Positions 28,756 through 37,732 of a DNA stretch of 64,000 nt are shown piece after piece. The notes below the pieces were generated by a model. The model made no database searches. It saw nothing but the letters and a program-made list of their open reading frames with translations, and had not been told where the DNA came from. The DNA is from Planctomycetaceae bacterium (GTDB lineage: Bacteria; Planctomycetota; Planctomycetia; Pirellulales; Pirellulaceae), in assembly GCA_016794985.1 (NCBI GenBank), contig JAEUIQ010000046.1:23534-87533 (forward strand). The letters run 5' to 3'. The translations under genes were made by a program, and so were the position numbers. The stretch's first letter is position 1; every line of letters begins with the position of its first letter.

Positions 28756-29202
28756 TCAATCGAGCCACCATTCAACAACACCCCCCGGATCGAGGCGCAG
28801 TAACAGGAATAATCCCCCAGCGACCGCAATGTACGCAGCTGCGAAGAGGACCGCTTGGGCCAAACGATTACGGACAAAACGCACTGGACAGAAAAAAGAG
28901 GAGACAAAGCATACTGGAGTGAGAACCGGCAAGCTAATCAACGCCAGCATCGAAAGTAGATAAGCAAAATCCATGATGCCACCAATGGATTTAGGGTCAT
29001 CGAGCATGGGACGAGGCATATGTCCCAGGCACACGTACGCAATAAGCCAAGATGAGTAAAAACACACAGTCGCGATCAATGGGTAGAAGTACGTTATAGA
29101 CCACGCCAACACCTTCCGCCGTGAGATCGGCAATGAAGTATCATCTTCCGCTCGAGTAGAACCAGTTCTTGGAGCGAGATAGGGGTTGGTGTCCTCCATC
29201 AA
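28756..29202 (-). CDS. Second small NPYxxP-type membrane protein
   Basis: This 148-residue protein starts MMEDTNPYLAP, again with the NPYxxP motif near the N-terminus. It then has a charged segment and four hydrophobic helices (about 34-58, 78-95, 95-106 and 116-136). It is not clearly homologous to the other NPYxxP protein outside the N-terminus and layout. Function unknown. Its upstream region shares two sequence blocks with that gene at the same distance. Confidence 0.75.
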   Translation of the reverse strand: MMEDTNPYLAPRTGSTRAEDDTSLPISRRKVLAWSITYFYPLIATVCFYSSWLIAYVCLGHMPRPMLDDPKSIGGIMDFAYLLSMLALISLPVLTPVCFVSSFFCPVRFVRNRLAQAVLFAAAYIAVAGGLFLLLRLDPGGVVEWWLD

Positions 29203-29593
29203 ATCCTCAGTTGGCGAACGTGTTGCAATCTAACTGGCAGCGAGTCGGGATGTTCTTGGCCCCGGCTTAGGGCAGACCTGTTGCCGGTTACATTAGGCGT
29301 TGAACTTGACCGACGTAGCTGGCTGCGCAACTTGTTGACGCATTTTTAAAGTGCTGGCGTTCGGCGCTTGTGTCGGCCTTTCAAGCCTCAGTGCACGATT
29401 TTAGAAGTTGTGACATGGCTTTGCAACAAAGTTCTTTGCTGCGAGAAGTATTTTCGGTTCGTCAGGGACTGAGTGCGAAGGGCGATTGAAGATGTCTTTT
29501 TCAAAAGGACACTACGATCAACGACGCGATTATCGGAACGACGATCCGAGCAGTCGAATAGCGGGCGTGTGTGTACCACCTGCACGTTGGCAT
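29203..29593. other. Intergenic region with conserved box and hairpin
   Basis: The left third holds the conserved blocks and attC-like hairpin described separately. The rest shows nothing coding. Confidence 0.4.
29217..29315 (-). repeat. Conserved box upstream of the second NPYxxP gene, copy B, with attC-like hairpin
   Basis: Blocks 29217-29251 and 29299-29315 match copy A. Between them, arms 29227-29241 (AATCTAACTGGCAGC) and 29280-29294 (GTTGCCGGTTACATT) pair at 14 of 15 positions, counting two G.T pairs. ATCTAAC and GTTGAAC fit the RYYYAAC and GTTRRRY ends of integron attC sites, and the start codon lies about 25 bases beyond. This is the best attC-like candidate in the window. Confidence 0.5.
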
Positions 29594-32500
29594 TCATCGC
29601 CAATCCCCAGACAATACCCACGCGGCCCAATATCTGGGCGGAAGTCTATTGGGGTGGTCGCGATCGATTAGTTCGTCTTCGCCACCGCGCAGCAATTCTG
29701 GGTTGGTCAAAATACTCAATTGTGCTCGGCGAAGGGCTTCGATTCGACTGGGGGCACGCTGGTTGGGGTCTCGGTGATACATGTTTCGGTAAAACTCGAT
29801 CATCAATTGTGTAGTCAGCTTGTTGTCGACATCCCATAAACTTGCCACAGTGGTTCGGGCACCGGCGATTTGAAACGCACGCTGCAAGCCCAATAGACCC
29901 TCACCGCCAGCGACCGGTCCAATTCCGGTACTACATGCGGACAACACTGCGCAGTCCACCGTTCGCAAATCCAGTTCCCCCAACTCTAGAGCTGTCAAGA
30001 TTCCGTCATCCTGCTCCGGTTGCGGCTCGTTATTCGCGCCGGCCATAACGACCCCGGAGAGCACGCCCGGGTGGTAAGTCGTCGGTCGTCGGACAGTCGT
30101 TTCTGGCAACCGGACATTGGTTCGATCCGTGGGTGCCAACGCGGACCTCATGGATGCGGGAGCGAAGAAACCGTGGGTTGCCAGATGCAAGAACTGATGC
30201 TTCGGGGCAAGCTCACAAAAGGCGTCTTCTGTTGCTCCATCTTCGCGCAAAATTTTGACTTGAGCGTTGGGAAAAAAACGCTCGAACGAGTCGCGAATTG
30301 TCGCAACTTCGGTTTGAGTCTCCGTCAACGGTGCCCACTGTCGCGTTGCACCGACGGCCCGATTCCTGGCGGAGTCGCGACGGTCAGCAATCAATGGACT
30401 TTGTTCGATGGTCGCACCATAGTCCACATCTCCGACTAATAACAGCGATGCCGAATCGTGTTCAATCATTCCATCCCGCGCGACCATTTCGGATAACTGC
30501 TGCGGGACTGGTAGGGTAACAAAAGCGAAATCTTCAATCAAATACGAGTTAGGCTTGCTGCCCGGCAACGCGGCCCATGGAATAGTCGCGGTGGCACCTT
30601 CAGGCGAGAGCAGAATGGTTGTCACGCCCTCCAGTTCCGTGAGCAAGGGCTCCCACAATAGTTTACGCAATGCCAAACCAGGGTCCGCATCCCGGTCCAT
30701 AGGTTGGCTCAAACCCCGGCGCCAGAGATCGACTTGCTCGTCAACTTCGTCGACCAATCCGAGTTCAACCAACTTCACACTTCCGCTGGCTCTAGCGACA
30801 AATGCGCAATACGCGTGCTCAGACAACTTCACCCCATATTCATTGACAGTTTCCGTTCGACGTTTGTATCGATAGATATCCACAATGACCGCATCAGCCG
30901 GTAACACTTTTGAGAGTTCGGTCGCTTGGATTCTGGCTATTTGCCGTGCCGCCCGATAATCGGCACTCGCGGCACTCAATTCTCGTTCCAGTTGATTCCG
31001 TTCAATGTCCAACGCCGCGATCGTTTGTTGCCAATCGTCCCATTTGCCAGGATCAAGTTGAGCGGCCAACGAGAGCGTGGCCAGTTGCGACGCGACCGTC
31101 CGCAATTGTTCCAATGTGGATTTGATCGAGGGGTCGTCGGTTTCTTGAGCCAGCCGCATCAAGCGTTGCCTGGTAAAGGTCGCTCCTTTCCAGGACATGG
31201 CCTGGTTCATGATTGGCTCGGGTGCAAAACCACCTTCAACGCCAATCGAGATTAACTCTGCCAAGAAAGTATACTCCTGTTGCAAGGCAAGCTGAGCACT
31301 TTCAGACTGGTCTAAAGCGTTTTGTTCGAGAAGTCGTGAAGACATTTCCATGGCTTCGGTTAAATGTTGGTAAGCATCGTTGTGCTTTTCGAGAGCCATC
31401 TGCACGGCTCCGAGACTGAACAAGCCTTCTGCAATGTTAAAATGGTCACGAGTGTATATCCGCCGCTTCATGGCTAGTGACTCGGCATACAGTGCCTCCG
31501 CATCTGCCATGCGACCAAGCGACTGTTGGACCAGAGCTAGATTGTGCACACGAGTTGCCACCTGCGAATGATCGCTGGGATAGAGTCGGCGAACCATGGC
31601 CAAGGACTCAATCAGGTACGGTTCTGCTTCGGCTGGTCGACCTTGAGAAACACGCAGCATCGCCAGATTATTGGAAACTTCGGCGGTACCTTCGTTGTCG
31701 CCGGCGGATAACCGTTGGTGCATGGCCAACGATTCTTGGTAAAGTTGATCCGCTTCTTCAGTTCGATCAAGATGTTTCCGCACCAACCCCAAGCTGTTCA
31801 GGATTCTGGCGGTGTTGGGATGGTCGCCGGGAAACAGACGGCGGGACATGGCTAACGCTTCGTCGAGAAGCGACTCTGCGTCCTGGGTTCTTCCTTGGAA
31901 ACTTCTCACCAACGCCAGCGAGTTCAATGTGGTGGCAATGCTAGGATGGTCCCCCGGATACAGTCGGCGGTACATCGCCAGTGATTCTTCGTAAAGTACT
32001 TCGGCTTCGGACAAGCGGCCCGAGTTACCTCGTGTAACTGCCAGGCCACCAATGCAAAGGGCAACTCGAGGATGGTCGCCCGCGAACAGCCTTCGGTACA
32101 TCGCCAGCGATTCTTCGAACAGAACTTCGGCGTCGCTCAACCGACCAAGGTCCAATCGCACACTCGCCAATTCGTACAGACTGAACGCTACTTCCGAATG
32201 GTCCCCAGGGAACAAACGCCGCAGCATTGCCAACGCGTCGACTAATAAAGGCTCTGCTTCGGCCGACCGACCAAGAGAGTTGCGCACCGACGCCAAGTTA
32301 CTCAAACTGTATGCGACTTGAGGATGATCGCCCGGGACCATCCGCCGCAACATGGCCAACGATTCGGCATAGAGCGGCTCTGCTTCATTCAATCGACCGA
32401 GGGAGTCACGCACCAGTGCCAAGTTGTTTAGTATTGTCGCCACCTGCGGGTCATCGCCGGGTGACAAACGCCGCTGCATTGCCAATGCTTCTACCAAGAG

Positions 32501-33814
32501 TGGTTCTGCGTCCTTGGCCCGCCCCAGAGACTCACGGACCGACGCCAAGTTGCTCAAGCACATCGCCACGTAGTGAGAATCATCTCGAAACAGCCGACGC
32601 AGCATTGCCAAAGCTTCATCCAAGACTGGTTCCGCTTCCACAACACGTCCGAGTGACTTCCGAACATGGGCCAGGTTGATCAAGCTAATCGCCCTGAGAG
32701 GGTGGTCGTCCGGCAAGATTCGTCGGTAATAGTTCGCAACTTCTTCAATCAAGGGTTCCGCCTCGGCCCCTCGACCTAGCGATTGAAGCACTATTGCCAA
32801 ATTGCTCATGCTGGAGATCACGGAAGGATGAGATTGTCCCAAGAGTCGCAGTTGGATCTCCAAGGATTCTCGAACCAATGCTTCCGTCTCGGGCGAAGGG
32901 CCCATTGCCAATCGACTCGCGAATTGATCCTGCACTGCATACGCCTGCTGTAGTTCAAGTTCCGCGGCTTTCGTAAGACCAAGTTCGAGTTTCGGTGCCG
33001 CATCAATCACAATTCGCTTGAGGTTCATGGGTGTCGTCGAGACGGTCATTGAGAAATTTCGGATCAAGACCGTGGGGTTTTCGAGGTACGCGATCAACGC
33101 CACTGACGGTGTCGGAGAAACAACTTTCCATAAGCCGCCGCAATACGAGACTCGCCAGTTTCCGGACGGAAGAGGATGCTCTAGTTGGATCGACTGAATC
33201 TTTTGCGGAACATTCGAGTCACGCGTTTCTGGATCAGGAGTAGGAGTACCAAATAGCGTGATTTCCGATCGAACCACTCCTTCAGTCCGCTTTTGCCGCA
33301 ACACAACATAACTGTTCGGGGCCGCTTCCAAATCAAAGAGAATCTTTAGCTCGGATTTTTGCCCGTCGTCGGCCAGTACCGGAAACTGCAGATCCAATTC
33401 AATATCGATCCAGTCTTCACAACTCATCGGGCGAGACAGCTTGGCCCCGGCACCCAAGATTAGCTGGCCGGATTCCCAAACCACGGCTTCCGCCTTGCCT
33501 GCGATCGCGTAATTCGCGCGAGTGTCGATCGAAAAAGCATCGTCGAGCAGCCGCTCCAGTTTCGGTGGATTGGCATACGGTGCCTCGGGGCTGGGCGTTG
33601 GCAATCCCAGCGATTCCCATCGAATGCCTGGCGTGATTGCATCTTGATCTTGCGTTCGAGTGTTCGTGGACTCTTGGTCGAGTCGCCCCAAGCAAGTCGT
33701 TAGCGATGGCCCACCTGCTGTGATTAGAAGGAAGGCCGTCACCATCAAATTGCGGGACCATGATTGAATGAATCGAATCAACCGATTGCCAGTTGGGAAC
33801 TTGCTTGGACTCAT
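29594..33814 (-). CDS. Exported TPR-repeat CHAT-domain protein
   Basis: The ATG at 33814 is preceded by AAGGAAA with 7 bases spacing, giving 1406 residues. A hydrophobic segment at about 25-40 suggests export or membrane anchoring. Residues about 60-270 form a beta-rich region with no family I recognise. About 310-830 holds twelve 42-residue tetratricopeptide repeats of kinesin-light-chain type (consensus like DHPQVAxSLxNLAxVRxSLGR then EAEPLxxESLAMxRRLxPG). A helical stretch leads to a C-terminal CHAT peptidase domain with HLATHGFF (His near 1214) and LSACSTGIG (Cys near 1294), then ASLWDVDNKLT. Both dyad residues are intact, so it is likely a caspase-like protease or a signalling scaffold. 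Partners are unknown. Confidence 0.92.
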   Translation of the reverse strand: MSPSKFPTGNRLIRFIQSWSRNLMVTAFLLITAGGPSLTTCLGRLDQESTNTRTQDQDAITPGIRWESLGLPTPSPEAPYANPPKLERLLDDAFSIDTRANYAIAGKAEAVVWESGQLILGAGAKLSRPMSCEDWIDIELDLQFPVLADDGQKSELKILFDLEAAPNSYVVLRQKRTEGVVRSEITLFGTPTPDPETRDSNVPQKIQSIQLEHPLPSGNWRVSYCGGLWKVVSPTPSVALIAYLENPTVLIRNFSMTVSTTPMNLKRIVIDAAPKLELGLTKAAELELQQAYAVQDQFASRLAMGPSPETEALVRESLEIQLRLLGQSHPSVISSMSNLAIVLQSLGRGAEAEPLIEEVANYYRRILPDDHPLRAISLINLAHVRKSLGRVVEAEPVLDEALAMLRRLFRDDSHYVAMCLSNLASVRESLGRAKDAEPLLVEALAMQRRLSPGDDPQVATILNNLALVRDSLGRLNEAEPLYAESLAMLRRMVPGDHPQVAYSLSNLASVRNSLGRSAEAEPLLVDALAMLRRLFPGDHSEVAFSLYELASVRLDLGRLSDAEVLFEESLAMYRRLFAGDHPRVALCIGGLAVTRGNSGRLSEAEVLYEESLAMYRRLYPGDHPSIATTLNSLALVRSFQGRTQDAESLLDEALAMSRRLFPGDHPNTARILNSLGLVRKHLDRTEEADQLYQESLAMHQRLSAGDNEGTAEVSNNLAMLRVSQGRPAEAEPYLIESLAMVRRLYPSDHSQVATRVHNLALVQQSLGRMADAEALYAESLAMKRRIYTRDHFNIAEGLFSLGAVQMALEKHNDAYQHLTEAMEMSSRLLEQNALDQSESAQLALQQEYTFLAELISIGVEGGFAPEPIMNQAMSWKGATFTRQRLMRLAQETDDPSIKSTLEQLRTVASQLATLSLAAQLDPGKWDDWQQTIAALDIERNQLERELSAASADYRAARQIARIQATELSKVLPADAVIVDIYRYKRRTETVNEYGVKLSEHAYCAFVARASGSVKLVELGLVDEVDEQVDLWRRGLSQPMDRDADPGLALRKLLWEPLLTELEGVTTILLSPEGATATIPWAALPGSKPNSYLIEDFAFVTLPVPQQLSEMVARDGMIEHDSASLLLVGDVDYGATIEQSPLIADRRDSARNRAVGATRQWAPLTETQTEVATIRDSFERFFPNAQVKILREDGATEDAFCELAPKHQFLHLATHGFFAPASMRSALAPTDRTNVRLPETTVRRPTTYHPGVLSGVVMAGANNEPQPEQDDGILTALELGELDLRTVDCAVLSACSTGIGPVAGGEGLLGLQRAFQIAGARTTVASLWDVDNKLTTQLMIEFYRNMYHRDPNQRAPSRIEALRRAQLSILTNPELLRGGEDELIDRDHPNRLPPRYWAAWVLSGDWR

Positions 33815-34075
33815 TGCCACTTTTCCTTAGTCAGTTCGAATCATGCTGATTCCAGGAGCGGAACGCCAACCGGCACCAATTGGTGCCAACCGTGCGTCGC
33901 TGATTGGTGGCCGACGTTCGTGACGTGGTGTGACCCGCGGTTGAAGTCTTGCGACCTGCCTGGAAACGGGCAGAGCCTCAACCTTGTTCCGGGTGTGTTG
34001 GTGGACATGTCGGAGCGTGCGCACGCAACGGCTTGCCGCGATGCCGAATTTCAAGTGGGTAGGCCACCGGCGATG

Positions 34076-35410
34076 CTAAGTATATCGCACGCCGCGGAAT
34101 TCTGGCTCGAAAAAGGCTGGAAGCAAGCCATCGACCTCCAATAGACCTTGGCGCGTCAAGCGAATCTCTCGCGGCTCAATCACGACCATGCCATTGGCGG
34201 CGTGTTGTTGCCACTCCTGTTTCCATTGGTCGAGGATATTCACTTGGTACTTCTCTTCGAAATACGAGACTCGCAAGTAACCCTTCTTAAGTTGCAGGAT
34301 CATCTCGCGAATCAGCATCTGCAAACGCGATGGAACCAAGGCTCGCCCGATCGGCAACACTTGATCTTGGATCAGGTCTCCGATGTACTGTGACCACTCA
34401 GCTTTGTTCTGATAATGAACACCACTAACATGACCAAAACTCGCGATACCCGTTGCCAACAAATCGGCGCCCTGCCAAAGATTGTCTCGATAGCTGAAAT
34501 TTACTTTCTGAGGATCTTTGACCACCGTGTAAGCACTGGAAACGTGATAGCCCGCTGCCAAAAACTCATCAAAGGCATAATCAACCCACGCTCGTTTGAG
34601 TGGCCAATCGGCGACTGGGGTCTCAATCTTGTTGCCCAAGATGTCCTGCGAATAAACCGTATTGAAAGGCAACTCCATCTGATAAATGGTGACGCTGTCA
34701 GGTGACAGAGCAATCGCCTGGCGAATGTTGTCACGCCAATTCTCCCAGGTCTCGCCAACCATCCCCGCGATCAAGTCGATATTGACGTTGGGGAATCCAA
34801 TCGCTTGGATCCACTCCCAAGCGCGGAATACTTCCGGTGCCAAGTGCGCTCGACCGTTTGCCTCGAGTATCGAATCTGTGAAACTCTCGACGCCAAGGCT
34901 CAAGCGAGTGACCCCCAATTCTTTCAGGGTCCTTAACTTGGCTTCACGCAACGTGCCTGGTTCGCATTCGAACGTGACCTCTTCCGCCAAGTCCCAGTTG
35001 ATGTTCGCCCGCAAACGCTCGACCAAAGCAGTTAACTGTCGCGGACTAAGGAACGATGGCGTTCCTCCGCCGAAGTAGACAAAGCGAAACGGACGTTGCC
35101 CCATCACGGGCAAACGGGATACGAGCTCGATTTCTTTGGCCAACGCCTGAACGTACTGCTCAATATCGCTGGCTTTGTTGTCGGTAAAAACTTTGAAGTA
35201 GCAAAACTTACAACGTTTGCGACAGAAAGGAATGTGAAGATACAACCCCAGCGGGACGTTGCCCGGGGGTTGGGCCATGACCCGTTGAACCTCCGACACC
35301 AATTCTTTCCGCCACTGCGAAAACGGCGGATAGTTCGAAATAAAGTAACTTCCCACTTCGGTCTTCGCAGACGAAGCGGGCGTTGTCTTGGCAAGTGGTA
35401 CGGTAGTCAT
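34076..35410 (-). CDS. HemW/HemN-like radical SAM protein
   Basis: This 444-residue protein carries the radical SAM cluster motif in YLHIPFCRKRCKFCYF (Cys-x3-Cys-x2-Cys), GGGTPSFLSPRQ and the elements ECEPGT, RLSLGVES and NVNIDLIAGM shared with the coproporphyrinogen III oxidase-like family. True HemN/HemW proteins have CDF after the last cysteine; here it is CYF. It is therefore a coproporphyrinogen oxidase-like radical SAM protein whose own substrate is uncertain (heme handling or an unrelated methyl/radical reaction). It is a single gene next to the CHAT gene, with 256 bases between them, so a functional link is not implied. Confidence 0.87.
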   Translation of the reverse strand: MTTVPLAKTTPASSAKTEVGSYFISNYPPFSQWRKELVSEVQRVMAQPPGNVPLGLYLHIPFCRKRCKFCYFKVFTDNKASDIEQYVQALAKEIELVSRLPVMGQRPFRFVYFGGGTPSFLSPRQLTALVERLRANINWDLAEEVTFECEPGTLREAKLRTLKELGVTRLSLGVESFTDSILEANGRAHLAPEVFRAWEWIQAIGFPNVNIDLIAGMVGETWENWRDNIRQAIALSPDSVTIYQMELPFNTVYSQDILGNKIETPVADWPLKRAWVDYAFDEFLAAGYHVSSAYTVVKDPQKVNFSYRDNLWQGADLLATGIASFGHVSGVHYQNKAEWSQYIGDLIQDQVLPIGRALVPSRLQMLIREMILQLKKGYLRVSYFEEKYQVNILDQWKQEWQQHAANGMVVIEPREIRLTRQGLLEVDGLLPAFFEPEFRGVRYT

Positions 35411-35890
35411 GGCAACCGGTATCTCTAAAGGCTGGGGCGGATGATTGAGTTCGTTTTCTGCAATTCACGGTGTCGCAACTTGTGTCGCTGAACGTTGGAC
35501 AGCGGGGTTGGCAAGCCGGAAACGTCGCGAAATTTTGGGTGAGGGATCGGGGTGGTTCTCAAGTTTGTAAGTTGGACTGTTTGTAAGTTGGACTGTGGGA
35601 ACGGGCTGCGACACGTGCTTGCCCACCGACGCCGGGTTAGATTGTAGTCGACCTGCCCCCACTGCCGCAAGGAATTGAACTGGGGGCTCGTCGCACAAGT
35701 CCTTGCCGTTGAGCAACAAAGATCGGTAAACTGATGGCTCGCCGAATCAGGGCTTCGGGTCGCTGCGTTTCTGGAAGCCTCGGTGGTAGCCGAAATTTCG
35801 CGCGCAGGGACGATGAGGGCTTCGGTGGGATGTCGAGGTTCTCGAAGACGATACTTTCAGCCTTGTCGCAACTAAGTCAAAGGGTCATTT
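35411..35890. other. Intergenic region between divergent genes
   Basis: It contains starts for the leftward radical SAM gene and the rightward SDR gene and should hold both promoters. The only structure seen is the short tandem repeat at 35564-35595. Open frames here look random. Confidence 0.4.
35564..35595 (+). repeat. Two tandem 16-base copies
   Basis: TTTGTAAGTTGGACTG occurs twice in direct tandem, at 35564-35579 and 35580-35595, with no mismatch. Probably a local duplication. Confidence 0.85.
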
Positions 35891-36697
35891 ATGGAACGTC
35901 CACCAGGTAAAGTCTCGTTCGATAATCGTGGACGTGTGGCGATTGTGACCGGTGTCGCGGGTGGAATTGGCTGGGCGATTGCCCAAGGCTTTGCGGATTC
36001 CGGGGCGACTGTTTACGGACTGGATCTTGGCGCTGCCCCCGCAGTTGACGAGCGGATCGTGGTCGTCAATGCCGACGTCAGCGATCGGGCTCAAGTCGAG
36101 TCTTCGGTCGCGAGAATTATTGGCAAGACCGGCGGCGTGGATGTGCTGGTCAATAATGCCGCCATCCAGCCCGTCGATTCGTTTCGGCCACTCCATCAGA
36201 TTGAGCCGCAACTCTTGGAACAAATGCTGCGGATCAACGTAGGGGGTTACAATTGGGTGGCCCGAAGTGTCTTGCCGCAGATGATCCAGCAACAGAGCGG
36301 TGTCATTGTGAATTTAGCAAGCGCTCATGCTTGGCGATCTTCCCGAGATGTACCAGGCTATGGCCCGACCAAGGCTGCGAACCGGATGCAAGCCGTCCAA
36401 TGGGCGTTGGATTATGCTCGGCAGGGAGTTCGAGTGGTCTCCGTGAGTCCGGGTGCGATCGATACGCCGTTGGTTCGAGCCAGTCTCGAAAAGCAGGGCG
36501 GTGAGGGCGCCTTGGCCAACCGGCATCCCTTGGGCCGCTTGGGAAAACCGGAAGAAATCGCGGCGGCGGTGATTTGGCTGGCCAGCCCCGGAGCGTCGTT
36601 CGTCACGGCGACCGATTTGGAGGTTGACGGGGGATTGGGCGGCTTTGGATCTTTTGCGGATCCCTACATGATGCCGTCACGTTACGAAAAGGGCTAG
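35891..36697 (+). CDS. SDR family oxidoreductase
   Basis: This 268-residue protein is a classical short-chain dehydrogenase/reductase. It shows the nucleotide-binding TGVAGGIG (about 20-27), Asp at the end of the second strand (GLDLG), NNAA, the catalytic Ser in NLASAHAW, and Tyr-x3-Lys in YGPTK, 13 residues after the Ser. The C-terminal half has VSPGAIDTP and VDGGLGGFG, typical of NAD-dependent members. AAGGGTC precedes the ATG. It is a single gene; substrate unknown. Confidence 0.93.
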   Translation: MERPPGKVSFDNRGRVAIVTGVAGGIGWAIAQGFADSGATVYGLDLGAAPAVDERIVVVNADVSDRAQVESSVARIIGKTGGVDVLVNNAAIQPVDSFRPLHQIEPQLLEQMLRINVGGYNWVARSVLPQMIQQQSGVIVNLASAHAWRSSRDVPGYGPTKAANRMQAVQWALDYARQGVRVVSVSPGAIDTPLVRASLEKQGGEGALANRHPLGRLGKPEEIAAAVIWLASPGASFVTATDLEVDGGLGGFGSFADPYMMPSRYEKG

Positions 36698-36757
36698 TAA
36701 GCGGTAAGAAGTGGTCCAATTCGAGAGTCTGCGACACGGTGTTGGGACGAACTGATG

Positions 36758-36798
36758 ATTTGGGAGTTTTTCCCAAATATTGGCTCTCGAAAGGAGCC
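36758..36798 (+). promoter_or_regulatory. Two adjacent hairpins before map
   Basis: ATTTGGGA (36758-36765) and TCCCAAAT (36771-36778) form a perfect 8-bp stem with loop GTTTT. GGCTC (36782-36786) and GAGCC (36794-36798) form a second stem just downstream. There is no T-run after them, so a plain terminator is not favoured. They lie about 70 bases before the map start. Confidence 0.35.
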
Positions 36799-36868
36799 GT
36801 GTTTGATGGTACTCTTGTAACGTCGTGGTGGACGCTCGGCTTTCGATACAAGTACTTGTAGTTGACGC

Positions 36869-37678
36869 ATGCTAATCAAACAGAAAAAAATTCTCCTGAC
36901 GCCAATGGAGCGCGAGGGAATGCGGGTTGCGGGTCGCTTCAATGCGCAGCTGATGGATTTTATTCGCCCCCATGTTCAAGCCGGTGTTACGACCGGAGCG
37001 ATTGATAAGTTGATTCACGATTATACCTTGGATCACGGGCATGTACCCGCTTGCTTGGGTTACGGCCCGGTGAAGAATCCCTACCCTCGGTCTTGCTGTA
37101 CCAGTTTGAATCATGTGGTGTGTCATGGGATACCCGGCAACGAGGTGCTGAAGCCGGGCGATATCATGAACTTGGATCTGACCACCATTGTCAACGGATG
37201 GCACGGCGACCAGTCCGAGACGTTTGTGATTGAGCCCATTGCCAGTGACGTTCGCCAAGTGGTGCAATGTGCGTTTGATTCGCTGCACTTGGCAATCGCT
37301 GCGCTTTATCCAGGTTGCTCCCTCGATTTAATTGGGCAGGTCATCGCGCGACACGCGGCTCGCTTTAAGTTCGGCGTGGTGGATAAGTACGTCGGTCATG
37401 GAATTGGTCGCAGGTTTCATCAACCACCGAATGTTTCGCATGTGCCGACTCGCGAAGCCAAAAGTCTGAGAATTGAGCCCGGGCTCTGCTTTACGATAGA
37501 ACCGATGATCAATGGTGGCTCGAAAAAGACGGTTGAAGATCCACGGGACGGTTGGACGGTGAGAACTTCCGATGGCAAGGTCTCAGCCCAGTTCGAGCAC
37601 ACGTTGTTGATGACGGAAGCGGGGGTCGAAGTTTTAACGACAACCGAAAATGGTCCGCAACCAGGGCATAAGTTCTAG
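36869..37678 (+). CDS. map: Methionine aminopeptidase, type I
   Basis: This 269-residue metalloenzyme removes the initiator methionine from nascent proteins. All five metal ligands fit: Asp in MNLDLT, Asp in WHGDQSE, His in YVGHGIGRRFH, Glu in FTIEPM and Glu in QFEHTL. The substrate-binding segment NHVVCHGIPG is also present. Length matches the short type I form. It stands alone, not in the usual ribosomal-protein secY context. Confidence 0.96.
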   Translation: MLIKQKKILLTPMEREGMRVAGRFNAQLMDFIRPHVQAGVTTGAIDKLIHDYTLDHGHVPACLGYGPVKNPYPRSCCTSLNHVVCHGIPGNEVLKPGDIMNLDLTTIVNGWHGDQSETFVIEPIASDVRQVVQCAFDSLHLAIAALYPGCSLDLIGQVIARHAARFKFGVVDKYVGHGIGRRFHQPPNVSHVPTREAKSLRIEPGLCFTIEPMINGGSKKTVEDPRDGWTVRTSDGKVSAQFEHTLLMTEAGVEVLTTTENGPQPGHKF

Positions 37679-37732
37679 CGAGAATCAGATCGCACGGAAC
37701 TCTAATCGTTGACCGACGGATCGGAGACTACC

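Noticed and set aside
29388..29630. 80-codon minus-strand open frame overlapping the CHAT gene end
   Set aside because: No family match, and it overlaps the strong CHAT gene.
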